NCBI RefSeq assembly: GCF_041060425.1
Contig: NZ_JAULBC010000001.1
Coordinates: 682,001 to 746,000 of the forward strand
DNA length: 64,000 bases
Source: Danxiaibacter flavus
GTDB taxonomy: Bacteria > Bacteroidota > Bacteroidia > Chitinophagales > Chitinophagaceae
Direction of reading: 5' to 3'
Position 1 is the first letter of the stretch. Every line of letters begins with the position of its first letter. The notes beneath the pieces were generated by a model. The model searched no databases and was not told the origin of the DNA. It was given only the letters and a program-made list of their open reading frames with translations. The position numbers were made by a program, and so were the translations under genes. Below, piece by piece: positions 17,915 through 26,680 of the stretch.

Positions 17915-19594
17915 ATGAACAACGCGATTAAGGCGGCCTCCAGGAAATTTGTAAATTCCATAGACTGGAAATTATTGGTGTTCTTATTGCTTTTTCTGAA
18001 TGTAAAGCTCATCGTCAAGCTGGCCGCCGTTATCCTCGCATATGTTTTCAGGCCGGGTTTTTCACTTGGGATAAAGAAAACAGATCGCGCAATTCCCCTC
18101 TTTTATTTTTTACTTATTGTAATAGCATGTTTTAATTTTCTGCTGTTTAAAGATTTTACCAATCTGCATTATGATATTGTATTTATAACCGGCATTGGCT
18201 TCTGGCTCCTTTGTCTGCTTGCAGTTAACCAGGTGCGCATTGCTGCCATGCAAAATCCCCCCGAAAAAACGCACAATACCTTGCTTGTCTTTTTTATTAC
18301 CAATTGCGTTGCTTCTTTTATCCGGCTCGCAACTATCATTTTGGATGCCGGTGCATTAAACCCCTACCGTTACCAGGGCATGTATCAGAAGTATTTTATT
18401 GGAACAGGAGATTTGATCAGGGGCATTACATTCGATACTTCAACAACCAACGCCGTGATCTGTGCTGCAGGTGTGGTTTATTTTCTGTGCAGAAAACAGG
18501 CGTTGATGACGCTGCTTTGCATGGCAACACTGTTACTAACTGGCAGTAATTTCACCAACCTGGCATTAATTGCTGTAATGATATACCTGTTTGCATTCCG
18601 GAGCGACCGGCTGCAAAAAAGCCTGATGGTTATTTGCTGTATGTTGCTGGTTGTTTTTATGGCGAAGATTTCGCCACAGAATGATACTTATGCAACCGGC
18701 ATTATAAAAAAACTGTTTTCTAAAAATAATTATCCGGGGCTATCAGCATCAAATACTTCAAAGCAAATAACCGCAGAACCTACGGATCCTGAAGCTGAGA
18801 AAAAAGCATTTGCCAAACATTATCTTGATAGCATAAGCATGTTGTTGGCGAAGCTGGAAGCCAAATCGGCGCAATCACCCGATGAAGTTGCTGTTGGCGG
18901 AACAGTACCGGTGTTTTCGGAGAGACCTGAAATTCCGCAACCCAGTATTCATTCCCAACCTTTTCAACGGAAAAAAGATACACTGACCGAACAGCGGGTA
19001 TTGATCAATTATATTCAGCATTCAGAACCTGCAAACAACAAAGTGTCAGCGTTTCCTGAAAAGTATCCGGGTAAGCTGATCTCATTTATACAAACCGGTA
19101 ATTACTTTAAACTACATCCGGGCAAAATGCTTACAGGTAACGGGATGGGCAAATTTTCATCCAAACTTGCTTTCAGGGCGACGGCCTTAAATATCAGTGG
19201 TGGCTATCCGTCCCGCTTTTCTTATGTAAACAATGACTTCAGGGATAACCATCTTGCCACATTTCTCAATTTCTTCAGCAAAGATGCTGAAATGCATTCC
19301 GTCGTTAATACACCTAATTCCGTTTACAATCAATTGATGGGCGAATATGGATTGATGGGTATCGCTGCTTTTGTTTTTGCATACATTTTCTATTGGATTG
19401 GCCGGTTTAAAAAAGGAGGTTTCGGATTTCCCTTGCTGTTGTTGCTGTGTGCAATATTTTTTGTTGATTATTGGTTTGAGCAACTCTCCATAGTTGTGTT
19501 ATTTGAGTTGATGATGTTCCTCGATATAAAAGAAGAAAAGACCGCGCAACGCACTAAAGCTATGACATGGAAAGACCAGGTGTTACAGTACTGA
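17915..19594 (+). CDS. O-antigen polymerase-like (Wzy-type) membrane protein with a large soluble insertion
   Basis: This 559-residue protein has many hydrophobic helices (LVFLLLFLNVKLIVKLAAVI, FLLIVIACFNFLLF, LTGSNFTNLALIAVMIYLFA). The conserved-looking part HSVVNTPNSVYNQLMGEYGL with a following helix resembles the C-terminal ligase/polymerase core (N-x-Y/H-x-L plus EYGLxG). Between the two membrane halves lies an unusual approximately 130-residue hydrophilic region rich in K, E, S, T and P, probably periplasmic. Its 3' end overlaps the next glycosyltransferase by 28 bp, showing translational coupling. Assignment as polymerase rests on topology and context. Confidence 0.68.
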   Translation: MNNAIKAASRKFVNSIDWKLLVFLLLFLNVKLIVKLAAVILAYVFRPGFSLGIKKTDRAIPLFYFLLIVIACFNFLLFKDFTNLHYDIVFITGIGFWLLCLLAVNQVRIAAMQNPPEKTHNTLLVFFITNCVASFIRLATIILDAGALNPYRYQGMYQKYFIGTGDLIRGITFDTSTTNAVICAAGVVYFLCRKQALMTLLCMATLLLTGSNFTNLALIAVMIYLFAFRSDRLQKSLMVICCMLLVVFMAKISPQNDTYATGIIKKLFSKNNYPGLSASNTSKQITAEPTDPEAEKKAFAKHYLDSISMLLAKLEAKSAQSPDEVAVGGTVPVFSERPEIPQPSIHSQPFQRKKDTLTEQRVLINYIQHSEPANNKVSAFPEKYPGKLISFIQTGNYFKLHPGKMLTGNGMGKFSSKLAFRATALNISGGYPSRFSYVNNDFRDNHLATFLNFFSKDAEMHSVVNTPNSVYNQLMGEYGLMGIAAFVFAYIFYWIGRFKKGGFGFPLLLLLCAIFFVDYWFEQLSIVVLFELMMFLDIKEEKTAQRTKAMTWKDQVLQY

Positions 19595-20514
19595 TGCCGG
19601 CTTATAATGCTGGTTGTTATATTGCTGAAGCAATAGAGTCCGTACTGTGCCAGACAATGAAGAATTTTGAATTGTTGATAATAAATGATGGCTCAACCGA
19701 TAATACGGAAGAAGTGATCCGCTCCCTTGATGATAGTCGCATAACTGTAATATCACAGAAACATAAAGGCGTGGCCCAGGCCCTGAATGCCGGCTTGCAC
19801 CACGCAAAAGGAGAATACATTGCGCGTTTTGATGCGGATGATATTTGCTTTCCTGAAAGATTGGAAAAACAGAAACATTTTCTTGACGTCAATCCGGACT
19901 ACGTTATCACCGGCGGTGACGCGGTGTATATTTCTGAAATGGGTGATTATCTATGCCATTACACATGTCCTTCCCATGATGATGAGCAGTTAAAGGCATC
20001 TTTATTAACAATATGTCCGTTTATTCATTCAAGTGTGATGTACAGGAAAGCTGTAGTTATGCTATGTGGTGGCTATAACGAGCTGGCGCACAACATGGAG
20101 GATCATTTGCTTTGGGTGCAATTAAGCAGGAAAGGTAAGTTCTGCAATTTTGCTGAACCGTTGATCAAAGTTCGTTTTAATCCTGCTTCGGTAACAATAG
20201 ATGAGCGATGGCGCGGCAAATACTTCAGATCATTAAAGTACGATATCTTGAAAAAAGGCTTTATCACAGAGTCTGAAGGTTATGCTTTGTGGAACATTAT
20301 ACACAGGCAGGATAACCAAAAAATTAAAAAGGGTGCCTACTATGCACTGTGTGGCAAAAAGTATCTCATCAACAATCATCAGCCGAAAAATGCAAGGGTG
20401 TATATCAAAAAGGCTATAAAGATCTCGCCATTGCGGTTGGATAATTATGCATTGCTGGTAGCTAGCTTTTTTCCCCCTGCATTGATAAAATGGCTGCACC
20501 AAAAGATCAATTAA
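19567..20514 (+). CDS. GT2 family (GT-A) glycosyltransferase
   Basis: This 315-residue protein opens directly with the GT-A nucleotide-binding fold: VTVLMPAYNAGCYIAEAIES, LLIINDGSTDNTEEVI and the metal-binding D-x-D in IARFDADDICFPERL. NMEDHLLWVQLSRKG contains the usual catalytic-base ED. It would add a sugar from an NDP-donor to a lipid-linked acceptor at the cytoplasmic face. It overlaps the preceding polymerase-like gene, and the next gene begins one base after its stop. Confidence 0.93.
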   Translation: MERPGVTVLMPAYNAGCYIAEAIESVLCQTMKNFELLIINDGSTDNTEEVIRSLDDSRITVISQKHKGVAQALNAGLHHAKGEYIARFDADDICFPERLEKQKHFLDVNPDYVITGGDAVYISEMGDYLCHYTCPSHDDEQLKASLLTICPFIHSSVMYRKAVVMLCGGYNELAHNMEDHLLWVQLSRKGKFCNFAEPLIKVRFNPASVTIDERWRGKYFRSLKYDILKKGFITESEGYALWNIIHRQDNQKIKKGAYYALCGKKYLINNHQPKNARVYIKKAIKISPLRLDNYALLVASFFPPALIKWLHQKIN

Positions 20515-20515
20515 C

Positions 20516-21667
20516 ATGCATAACGACGCCATACATATGATGGAGATAAGCGTGGCATTAATTGGCCGGGCAACCTTGTACGAGGCACCTGGCGGAGATA
20601 CTGTGCAGATAATGCAGACAGCAGATTTTCTTAACAGGATTGGTGTAAAAGCTGAAGTTAGACTTACCGATGAAAAAATAGATTACGAAGCCTATGATCT
20701 GCTGCACTTTTTTAACATTACAAGGCCGGCGGACATCTTGTTTCATATAAAGAAATCAAACAAAAGATTTGTTGTTTCAACTATTCATATTGATTATTCA
20801 GCGTATGATAAAACACATCGCCGGGGCTTGTCCGGTATGCTGCTTAAGTATTTGTCCCCCGATAGCTGCGAATACCTGAAAACCATTTTTCGCTGGATTA
20901 AAGGGAAAGACAAACTTATCAGCTATTCTTACTTATGGAAAGGGCAATCCGAAAGTATACAGGAAGTGCTTGCTAAGTCGTCTCTCATATTGCCGAATTC
21001 CGCATCTGAATATAGCAGGTTGAAGAAAGTTTATGGAGCATTGCCGGGCTATAGAATTATTAACAATGGAATTGATCCCGGGTTGTTTTCTTCTTCGGGT
21101 AATGATATGCGCAGCCCTGACCTGGTTATTTGCGTAGCCAGAATTGAGGGAATAAAAAACCAGCTTAATCTGATTAAAGCACTGAACAATACCCGCTATA
21201 AATTATTGCTGATTGGATCTCCGGCGCCTAATCAATTCGCCTATTATACAAAATGTAAAAAATTAGCTGCGCAGAATATTCTATTTATTGATCATCTTCC
21301 ACAGCAGGAATTACTGTATTATTATAAACGGGCAAGCATTCACATCCTACCGAGTTTCTTTGAAACAACGGGGTTAAGTTCTCTGGAGGCGGCAGCAATG
21401 GGTTGCAAAATAGTTATTACGGATAAGGGTGATGCCGGAGATTATTTTGGGGACATGGCAGACTACTGTGATCCGCATTCGCCAGAAAGTATTTACGATG
21501 CAGTAGTACGTGCGGGCATAAGACAATATGATGAAAGCTTGCAGCAGAAAATATTGGACTGCTATACATGGTACGAAGCAACTAAAAACACTAAACGTGC
21601 GTATAAAGAAGTAATACAATTATATGAAACTACGCATCGGAATTTTGGGTACGCGTGGAATCCCTAA
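20516..21667 (+). CDS. GT4 family (GT-B) glycosyltransferase
   Basis: This 383-residue protein has a GT-B layout: an N-terminal acceptor domain (PGGDTVQIMQTADFLNRIG) and a C-terminal donor domain with LVICVARIEGIKNQLNLIKA and the EX7E motif in FFETTGLSSLEAAAMGCKIV. The start at 20516 is 1 bp after the previous stop; ATGs at 20537 and 20540 are alternatives closer to the first strand (MMEISVALIG). The last 44 bp overlap the next gene. The donor and acceptor sugars are not readable. Confidence 0.92.
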   Translation: MHNDAIHMMEISVALIGRATLYEAPGGDTVQIMQTADFLNRIGVKAEVRLTDEKIDYEAYDLLHFFNITRPADILFHIKKSNKRFVVSTIHIDYSAYDKTHRRGLSGMLLKYLSPDSCEYLKTIFRWIKGKDKLISYSYLWKGQSESIQEVLAKSSLILPNSASEYSRLKKVYGALPGYRIINNGIDPGLFSSSGNDMRSPDLVICVARIEGIKNQLNLIKALNNTRYKLLLIGSPAPNQFAYYTKCKKLAAQNILFIDHLPQQELLYYYKRASIHILPSFFETTGLSSLEAAAMGCKIVITDKGDAGDYFGDMADYCDPHSPESIYDAVVRAGIRQYDESLQQKILDCYTWYEATKNTKRAYKEVIQLYETTHRNFGYAWNP

Positions 21668-22769
21668 TAATTATGGAGGTTTTGAGCAAATATCCGCCTA
21701 CCTGGCGCAGGGTCTTGTGCAGCGCGGACATGAAGTAACTGTGTACAACGGCCATAAACATCCGTATCAACTCACCACATGGAGAGGTATTAACATTGTG
21801 CATTGCCATAATCCCGAGCATTGGATGGGCATGTCGGGGCAGTTTGTTTACGATCTAAATTGTATTCTTGATGCGAGAAAACGGTCTTTTGACGCAATCC
21901 TGATAATGGGATATACGAGTAGCTCCGTCTGGGGAAAATTGTATCCGCGTGATTCTGTAATTATTTCAAACATGGATGGCCTTGAATGGATGCGCACCAA
22001 ATACTCAAAGCCGGTGCAGCGGTTCTTGCAATTTGCAGAGAAGCTTGCAGTAAAATTCAGTGATAATTATATAGCAGATTCACTGGCGATTCAAAAATAT
22101 TTAAGAGATAAATACGACATCTCGCCGGCATACATTCCATATGCGGCCGAGATTATGCCATTTACGGATGATCGTATTTGCAACGAATTCAGGCTTATTA
22201 AGCACAACTACATGTTGTTGATAGCCCGCATGGAACCAGAAAATAATATTGATACAATTCTGTCAGGTTTTACAAAAAGCAGTACATCACAACATATGGT
22301 GGTTGTAGGAGATACAGCCAACAAACATGGCAGACATCTGGTAAATATATTCAGGAATGATAAGCGGATCTTATTTGCCGGGCCGGTATTTGATACACAA
22401 AAGCTTCATTCATTAAGAAGTTTTTCAAGTCTTTATTTTCACGGTCATAGTGTTGGGGGAACCAATCCGTCACTGCTTGAGGCGATGGCGAGCAAAGTAT
22501 ATGTTGTGGCGCATGATAACGCATTTAACAGGCAAATACTGGAAAAGGATGCGAGCTATTTTAACACAGCGCTGGATATAAAGAAAATCATAGAAGAGGA
22601 TATTCCCGCCGTTAAAAAGGAAACGGCCATTGAGGATAACTTTAATAAGATCATACACAGGTATAACTGGGACAGGATAGTTGCAAAGTATGAACAATTC
22701 ATTCTCTCATGTTGTAATTCCGCAACCGTTGAAGAACATATTTATCATCCGGGATACATTGGCAAATAA
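21624..22769 (+). CDS. DUF1972-containing GT4-like glycosyltransferase
   Basis: This 381-residue protein starts MKLRIGILGTRGIPNNYGGF, the strongly conserved opening of the DUF1972 family, members of which include rhamnosyl/glucosyltransferases of capsule clusters. NMDGLEWMRTKYS and the C-terminal HGHSVGGTNPSLLEAMASKV (donor site with a conserved E) also fit. It overlaps the upstream glycosyltransferase by 44 bp and the downstream ligase gene by 80 bp. It probably transfers a deoxysugar or hexose to the repeat unit, though the sugar is a guess from family habits. Confidence 0.9.
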   Translation: MKLRIGILGTRGIPNNYGGFEQISAYLAQGLVQRGHEVTVYNGHKHPYQLTTWRGINIVHCHNPEHWMGMSGQFVYDLNCILDARKRSFDAILIMGYTSSSVWGKLYPRDSVIISNMDGLEWMRTKYSKPVQRFLQFAEKLAVKFSDNYIADSLAIQKYLRDKYDISPAYIPYAAEIMPFTDDRICNEFRLIKHNYMLLIARMEPENNIDTILSGFTKSSTSQHMVVVGDTANKHGRHLVNIFRNDKRILFAGPVFDTQKLHSLRSFSSLYFHGHSVGGTNPSLLEAMASKVYVVAHDNAFNRQILEKDASYFNTALDIKKIIEEDIPAVKKETAIEDNFNKIIHRYNWDRIVAKYEQFILSCCNSATVEEHIYHPGYIGK

Positions 22770-24018
22770 GATCAGTTACTATCATCTGTTACTGTTTCTT
22801 GTAAGCCTGCCGTTCGACAGATTTTATTCCGAACTGGTGCTGATCAGCTTCAGCATGCATACACTGCTGCACCTGAGACGCCTTCGTTTTCCTTTTCTTC
22901 CTGTACGGAAGTTATTACTTGTTCTCTCACTGTTTTTGATAACGCTGTTTACTGTGCTGTACACTTCAGAAAACGAAGAAGGGCTCAGTAAAGCCGGCCG
23001 TCAACTGGCGCTGATAATTTTTCCTGTGATGTTCGTGTGCACAAAACTGGATCTCAATAAGTATAAACATCAGCTTTTCCTGGCTTTTTCCCTCACGATA
23101 ACGCTTACTGTTATATACTTGTACTATGACGCGTTGCACACGATTGTTTATAATAAACTGCTTGTCGCAACCTTGTTCACTCCGGCATTTATCAATCAGA
23201 ATTTCACTGCGCCAATTGAACTACATGCCACATATATGGCGATGTATGTTTGTTTTTCTCTCTTATTTATGATCTATTGCGCTTTACATTCAGCAATCCG
23301 GGTCCGTAAGGTACTGTATTTATCAGCCGCTGTGCTTTTAACCGGTGCACTTGTTCAGCTTGGATCAAGATCAGTGTTGGTCGCCGCAATCATAGGGGCT
23401 AATTGCATTCTGCCGATCACCATAAGTTCAGTTAAGCGAAAGATCATTTACCTGTCTGCAACCATCACAGGTTCTGCAATTGTAGTTATCGGAATTACAA
23501 CGGCGCCGGTATTAAAAAGCCGGTATATTTCAGGTTTCAGACAGGATATTACGGCAAATATTGCCATCCCAACAATACCGGAACCCCGTATGGCGAGATG
23601 GGAATCGGCACTCCATGTAATCAATCAACACCCTTTGTTGGGTTATGGAGCTGGTGCGGAAATTCCTGTTTTAAAACAGCAATATTTTAAGGATGGTTTA
23701 TACATTTCTTACTACAATGAGTTGAATGCCCACAATCAATATTTAAGTATGGCAGTAACATCGGGCTATGTTGGGTTGGCTGTGTTTATGCTTATACTGT
23801 TGGAATGTTTCAGGCTGGCGCTGAAAAACAGGGATGTAATGTTTTTAAGTTTTCTGGTAATTATAGCAGTAGCTTCTTTTTCGGAAAATATTCTCGATTT
23901 AAATAAAGGGATTTTTTTTATCGCGTTTTTTCTGTCGTTCTTCCTGCTGTCTGATTTCAGCGACAATTTTAAGGTCGTCAATGAACTGCCAGGCAGGGCA
24001 ACCTTTGAACGCGCCTGA
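22690..24018 (+). CDS. O-antigen ligase family (Wzy_C) membrane protein
   Basis: This 442-residue protein has about ten to twelve transmembrane segments and the family core ESALHVINQHPLLGYGAGAE, then NAHNQYLSMAVTSGYVGLAV. H and N in this periplasmic loop and the following helix are the family's conserved residues. It would ligate or polymerise glycan on the periplasmic side. The first ATG (22690) lies 80 bp inside the preceding gene, and no later Met precedes the first membrane segment, so the long overlap appears real. A TTG three codons earlier is also possible. It may be the ligase, with the 17915 gene as polymerase. Confidence 0.88.
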   Translation: MNNSFSHVVIPQPLKNIFIIRDTLANKISYYHLLLFLVSLPFDRFYSELVLISFSMHTLLHLRRLRFPFLPVRKLLLVLSLFLITLFTVLYTSENEEGLSKAGRQLALIIFPVMFVCTKLDLNKYKHQLFLAFSLTITLTVIYLYYDALHTIVYNKLLVATLFTPAFINQNFTAPIELHATYMAMYVCFSLLFMIYCALHSAIRVRKVLYLSAAVLLTGALVQLGSRSVLVAAIIGANCILPITISSVKRKIIYLSATITGSAIVVIGITTAPVLKSRYISGFRQDITANIAIPTIPEPRMARWESALHVINQHPLLGYGAGAEIPVLKQQYFKDGLYISYYNELNAHNQYLSMAVTSGYVGLAVFMLILLECFRLALKNRDVMFLSFLVIIAVASFSENILDLNKGIFFIAFFLSFFLLSDFSDNFKVVNELPGRATFERA

Positions 24019-24073
24019 TCGTTTATATTAAAGAAATAAATGTTTGATCCTGTAACGTTTTTTTTACTTCAAT

Positions 24074-25012
24074 TTGTTATTCGTGCGCGATTTAGAAAAG
24101 GACATACTGGCAACGCTTACGTACTTTGATAACTTCAGGTATCCGCTTACGCAGAAGGAAATTTATTCATTCCTGCAGGAGCGTTGTACAAGGGACGTTG
24201 TTGGTGCCAGCCTGCAGAAGATGGTTTGCAACAACACCGTTTACCGCATGCAGGACTATTACAGTCTGAATAATGATATTGATTACGTAGTAAGACGAAA
24301 AAAAGGATACGAGCAGGCCTTGAAATTAATTTCGAAAGGAGAGAAGATCGCTTCTTTTATCAGTCATTTTCCATTTGTACGTGGCATCGCAATATCCGGC
24401 TCGTTATCGAAATATTTTGCTGATGAAAATGCTGATATAGATTTCTTTATCATTACTTCCACCAACAGGGTTTGGATTGCGCGTTCATTTACCCATTTGC
24501 TAAAGAAGTTAAGTTTTCTCTTTGGAAAACAGCACTTGTTGTGTATGAACTATTACATTGACGAAAGCAAGCCAGAAATTATTGAGAAGAATATTTTTAC
24601 GGCGACGGAAGTTGTTACGCTGATTCCTGTTAAAGGCGTTAGTGCTTTTGATAACTTTTTTGAAGCCAACAACTGGACTGCTGAATACCTGCCCAACTTT
24701 TTTATGCCGCTCAGGCGCAATGCTGAAATGAGCACAAATGTTGTGAAACGGTTGGTAGAACTGCTGTTAAAAGGTAAAGCCGGCAATGCACTAGATACAT
24801 GGTTGATGCACATGACAGATCATAGATGGCAAAGAAAAAAAATGGCAAAAAAAATGAACGGGCATGGAAATATTATGAGCATGGCGGTACATAAACATTG
24901 CTCCAAGCCCGATCCATCCATCTTTCAGCGCCAACTTCTTGAAACTTATGAAAAAAAGCTCTCGGAGATTTTAAAGATAAATGAACAAGTTTCCCTGTCT
25001 GCCGTTAAATAA
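24074..25012 (+). CDS. Nucleotidyltransferase-fold protein with N-terminal winged-helix-like region
   Basis: In this 312-residue protein, residues about 8-70 look like a winged helix (DILATLTYFDNFRYPLTQKE). Residues about 105-135 carry the pol-beta-type nucleotidyltransferase motif GIAISGSLSKYFADENADID followed by FFIIT, that is G-S then D-x-D. The rest is unassigned. No ATG is suitable: the frame opens at TTG 24074 or GTG 24083 (VRDLEKDIL). It sits between the ligase and a GT2 gene inside the glycan block, so it may modify or activate a cluster product, but its substrate is unknown. Antitoxin-like NTases are an alternative, although no toxin partner is adjacent. Confidence 0.7.
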   Translation: MLFVRDLEKDILATLTYFDNFRYPLTQKEIYSFLQERCTRDVVGASLQKMVCNNTVYRMQDYYSLNNDIDYVVRRKKGYEQALKLISKGEKIASFISHFPFVRGIAISGSLSKYFADENADIDFFIITSTNRVWIARSFTHLLKKLSFLFGKQHLLCMNYYIDESKPEIIEKNIFTATEVVTLIPVKGVSAFDNFFEANNWTAEYLPNFFMPLRRNAEMSTNVVKRLVELLLKGKAGNALDTWLMHMTDHRWQRKKMAKKMNGHGNIMSMAVHKHCSKPDPSIFQRQLLETYEKKLSEILKINEQVSLSAVK

Positions 25013-25028
25013 TAAAAGGACCCCGGGC

Positions 25029-25829
25029 ATGTTAGATATTTCCATAGTGATCATTGCCAAAAATGAAGCAAGCGATATTGCCGAATGTATAAAAAGTGCG
25101 AGGACAATCAGCAATGATATTGTTGTAACAGATACCGGGAGCATAGATTGCACCACGCGCATTGCAAAAGAATGCGGTGCACATGTTGTTAATGCTACCT
25201 GGATTAACTATGGTGTGGCAAGAAATGTTGGGGCTGCAATGGCAAAACATGACTGGATAATTGCCCTGGATGCTGACGAACGCATTACGCCAGACCTGGC
25301 GGAAGCTATAAGAAGAATCGATTGTGATGATCCTGATCTTGCTTTTGGATTTGAGCGTAAAAATTATTTCAGAAAAAAGCGAATACGTTTTGGTGATTGG
25401 GGTCATGATATCGTTTACAGGTTGTACAATCGTACCTGTAGCAAGTGGCAAAATGTTCCCGTTCATGAAATTTTACAAGGAGATAACTTAGTAAAAAGGA
25501 AAATTCAGGGCCGTTTGCTTCACTATACAGTAGCAAGTATGCATGAATACACCAATAAGATTGCCCGATATGCTTTTTTAAGTGCAGGCAAATACATGGA
25601 GCAAAAACGCAGACCTAATTTTTTCAAAAAAATTTTTTCCGCTCCGGTGAACTTTATGGCTTGTTACTTTCTCCGGCTTGGTTTTCTTGATGGTAAAGAG
25701 GGGTTTATTATTGCTGTGTATACGGCATGGTATAGCTATCTTAAATACCATTATTTTTCTGAGATGTACAAAAAAACTCATGATCTTAACCTGGGAAGAG
25801 CGCTGTCAAAATCAATAGTGAGTAGATGA
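25029..25829 (+). CDS. GT2 glycosyltransferase, LPS core (WaaE/KdtX-like) type
   Basis: This 266-residue protein begins MLDISIVIIAKNEASDIAEC and continues with DIVVTDTGSIDCT, the D-x-D motif in IIALDADERITPDL, and KWQNVPVHEILQG. The short length and the VHE motif are typical of the inner-core beta-1,4-glucosyltransferase group. An upstream in-frame ATG at 24981 would overlap the NTase gene by 32 bp and add a tail not seen in the family, so 25029 was chosen. It is the last gene of the plus-strand block and ends 26 bp from the convergent methyltransferase gene. Confidence 0.9.
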   Translation: MLDISIVIIAKNEASDIAECIKSARTISNDIVVTDTGSIDCTTRIAKECGAHVVNATWINYGVARNVGAAMAKHDWIIALDADERITPDLAEAIRRIDCDDPDLAFGFERKNYFRKKRIRFGDWGHDIVYRLYNRTCSKWQNVPVHEILQGDNLVKRKIQGRLLHYTVASMHEYTNKIARYAFLSAGKYMEQKRRPNFFKKIFSAPVNFMACYFLRLGFLDGKEGFIIAVYTAWYSYLKYHYFSEMYKKTHDLNLGRALSKSIVSR

Positions 25830-25855
25830 CAGGAGTGTAAGTTCAGGTGAATTAA

Positions 25856-26680
25856 TCATCCGTTTTTCTTTAGTACAATAATATAGTAGTCTCCTATGCA
25901 GTTCCATGGCCAGCATCGCTTCAGCTTGTTTTCTGCATTTTTAAGAAAAGCAAAAGAACCGGAATGGTTTTCTGCGAAATGCTCTACATAAGATGGCGGT
26001 ACCAGTGTGCACAGCCCTTCCTGAGCCACAACAGAAAATTTGTTTTTCAATACTCTTTTGACAAAGTTGGCGTTGTAATACCAACAGGTAAAATAAGTGT
26101 CTTCTACCCTTGCTTTAGCTCCGTTGCTCTTGAAGAATCGGCGGGTGGCGGTTTTGAATTTTCCTTTTAGAACAAGTAGTGTTTCCCACAGGCAGAATTT
26201 GGGTAAAATTACCAGGCATGCAATTCCACGAGGTTTAAGTAGTTCATCAAAAGATGATAGTACTTTATCCAGTTCTCCGGTACAATTCAATCCTCCAAAA
26301 TTGCTAAAGATGGCATCATATTTTTCCTGGCTGGCAAGTTGATTCAGGGAAGTAAAGGAGCGTTGTTCTGTTGAGATTTTGTCGGCAAGATTATGCTGTC
26401 GGATTTTTACGGATAGTTTGTTCAGCATGCCTTCTGCAATATCTGTTGCGTGAACAAAGTATCCTTTTTTTGCAAAGTAGATGGCGTCTTCACCCGTGCC
26501 GCAATTCAGCTCCAGCATTTTTTGTCCGGGTTGTACGTATTGCTCAACTACGGATCTCACCCGGTCTCTTTTGTATTGAACAATGGTGTTGTTGATATAC
26601 AATTCATCAAATACTTCAGCCTGTTTGCTAAACGCGGATGCCGCAAGCTGCTCATTATTGTTTTGCAATACTACGTTCAT
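25856..26680 (-). CDS. Class I SAM-dependent methyltransferase
   Basis: This 274-residue protein has the Rossmann motif I MLELNCGTGEDAIYFAKKG followed by the acidic end of strand 2 (HATDIAEGML) and motif IV-like DAIFSNFGGLNC. It follows the B12-radical SAM gene with a 4-bp overlap (26677-26680), so the two are probably translated together. A small-molecule or glycan target is likely, but the acceptor cannot be deduced. The gene is convergent with the GT2 gene. Confidence 0.88.
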   Translation of the reverse strand: MNVVLQNNNEQLAASAFSKQAEVFDELYINNTIVQYKRDRVRSVVEQYVQPGQKMLELNCGTGEDAIYFAKKGYFVHATDIAEGMLNKLSVKIRQHNLADKISTEQRSFTSLNQLASQEKYDAIFSNFGGLNCTGELDKVLSSFDELLKPRGIACLVILPKFCLWETLLVLKGKFKTATRRFFKSNGAKARVEDTYFTCWYYNANFVKRVLKNKFSVVAQEGLCTLVPPSYVEHFAENHSGSFAFLKNAENKLKRCWPWNCIGDYYIIVLKKNG

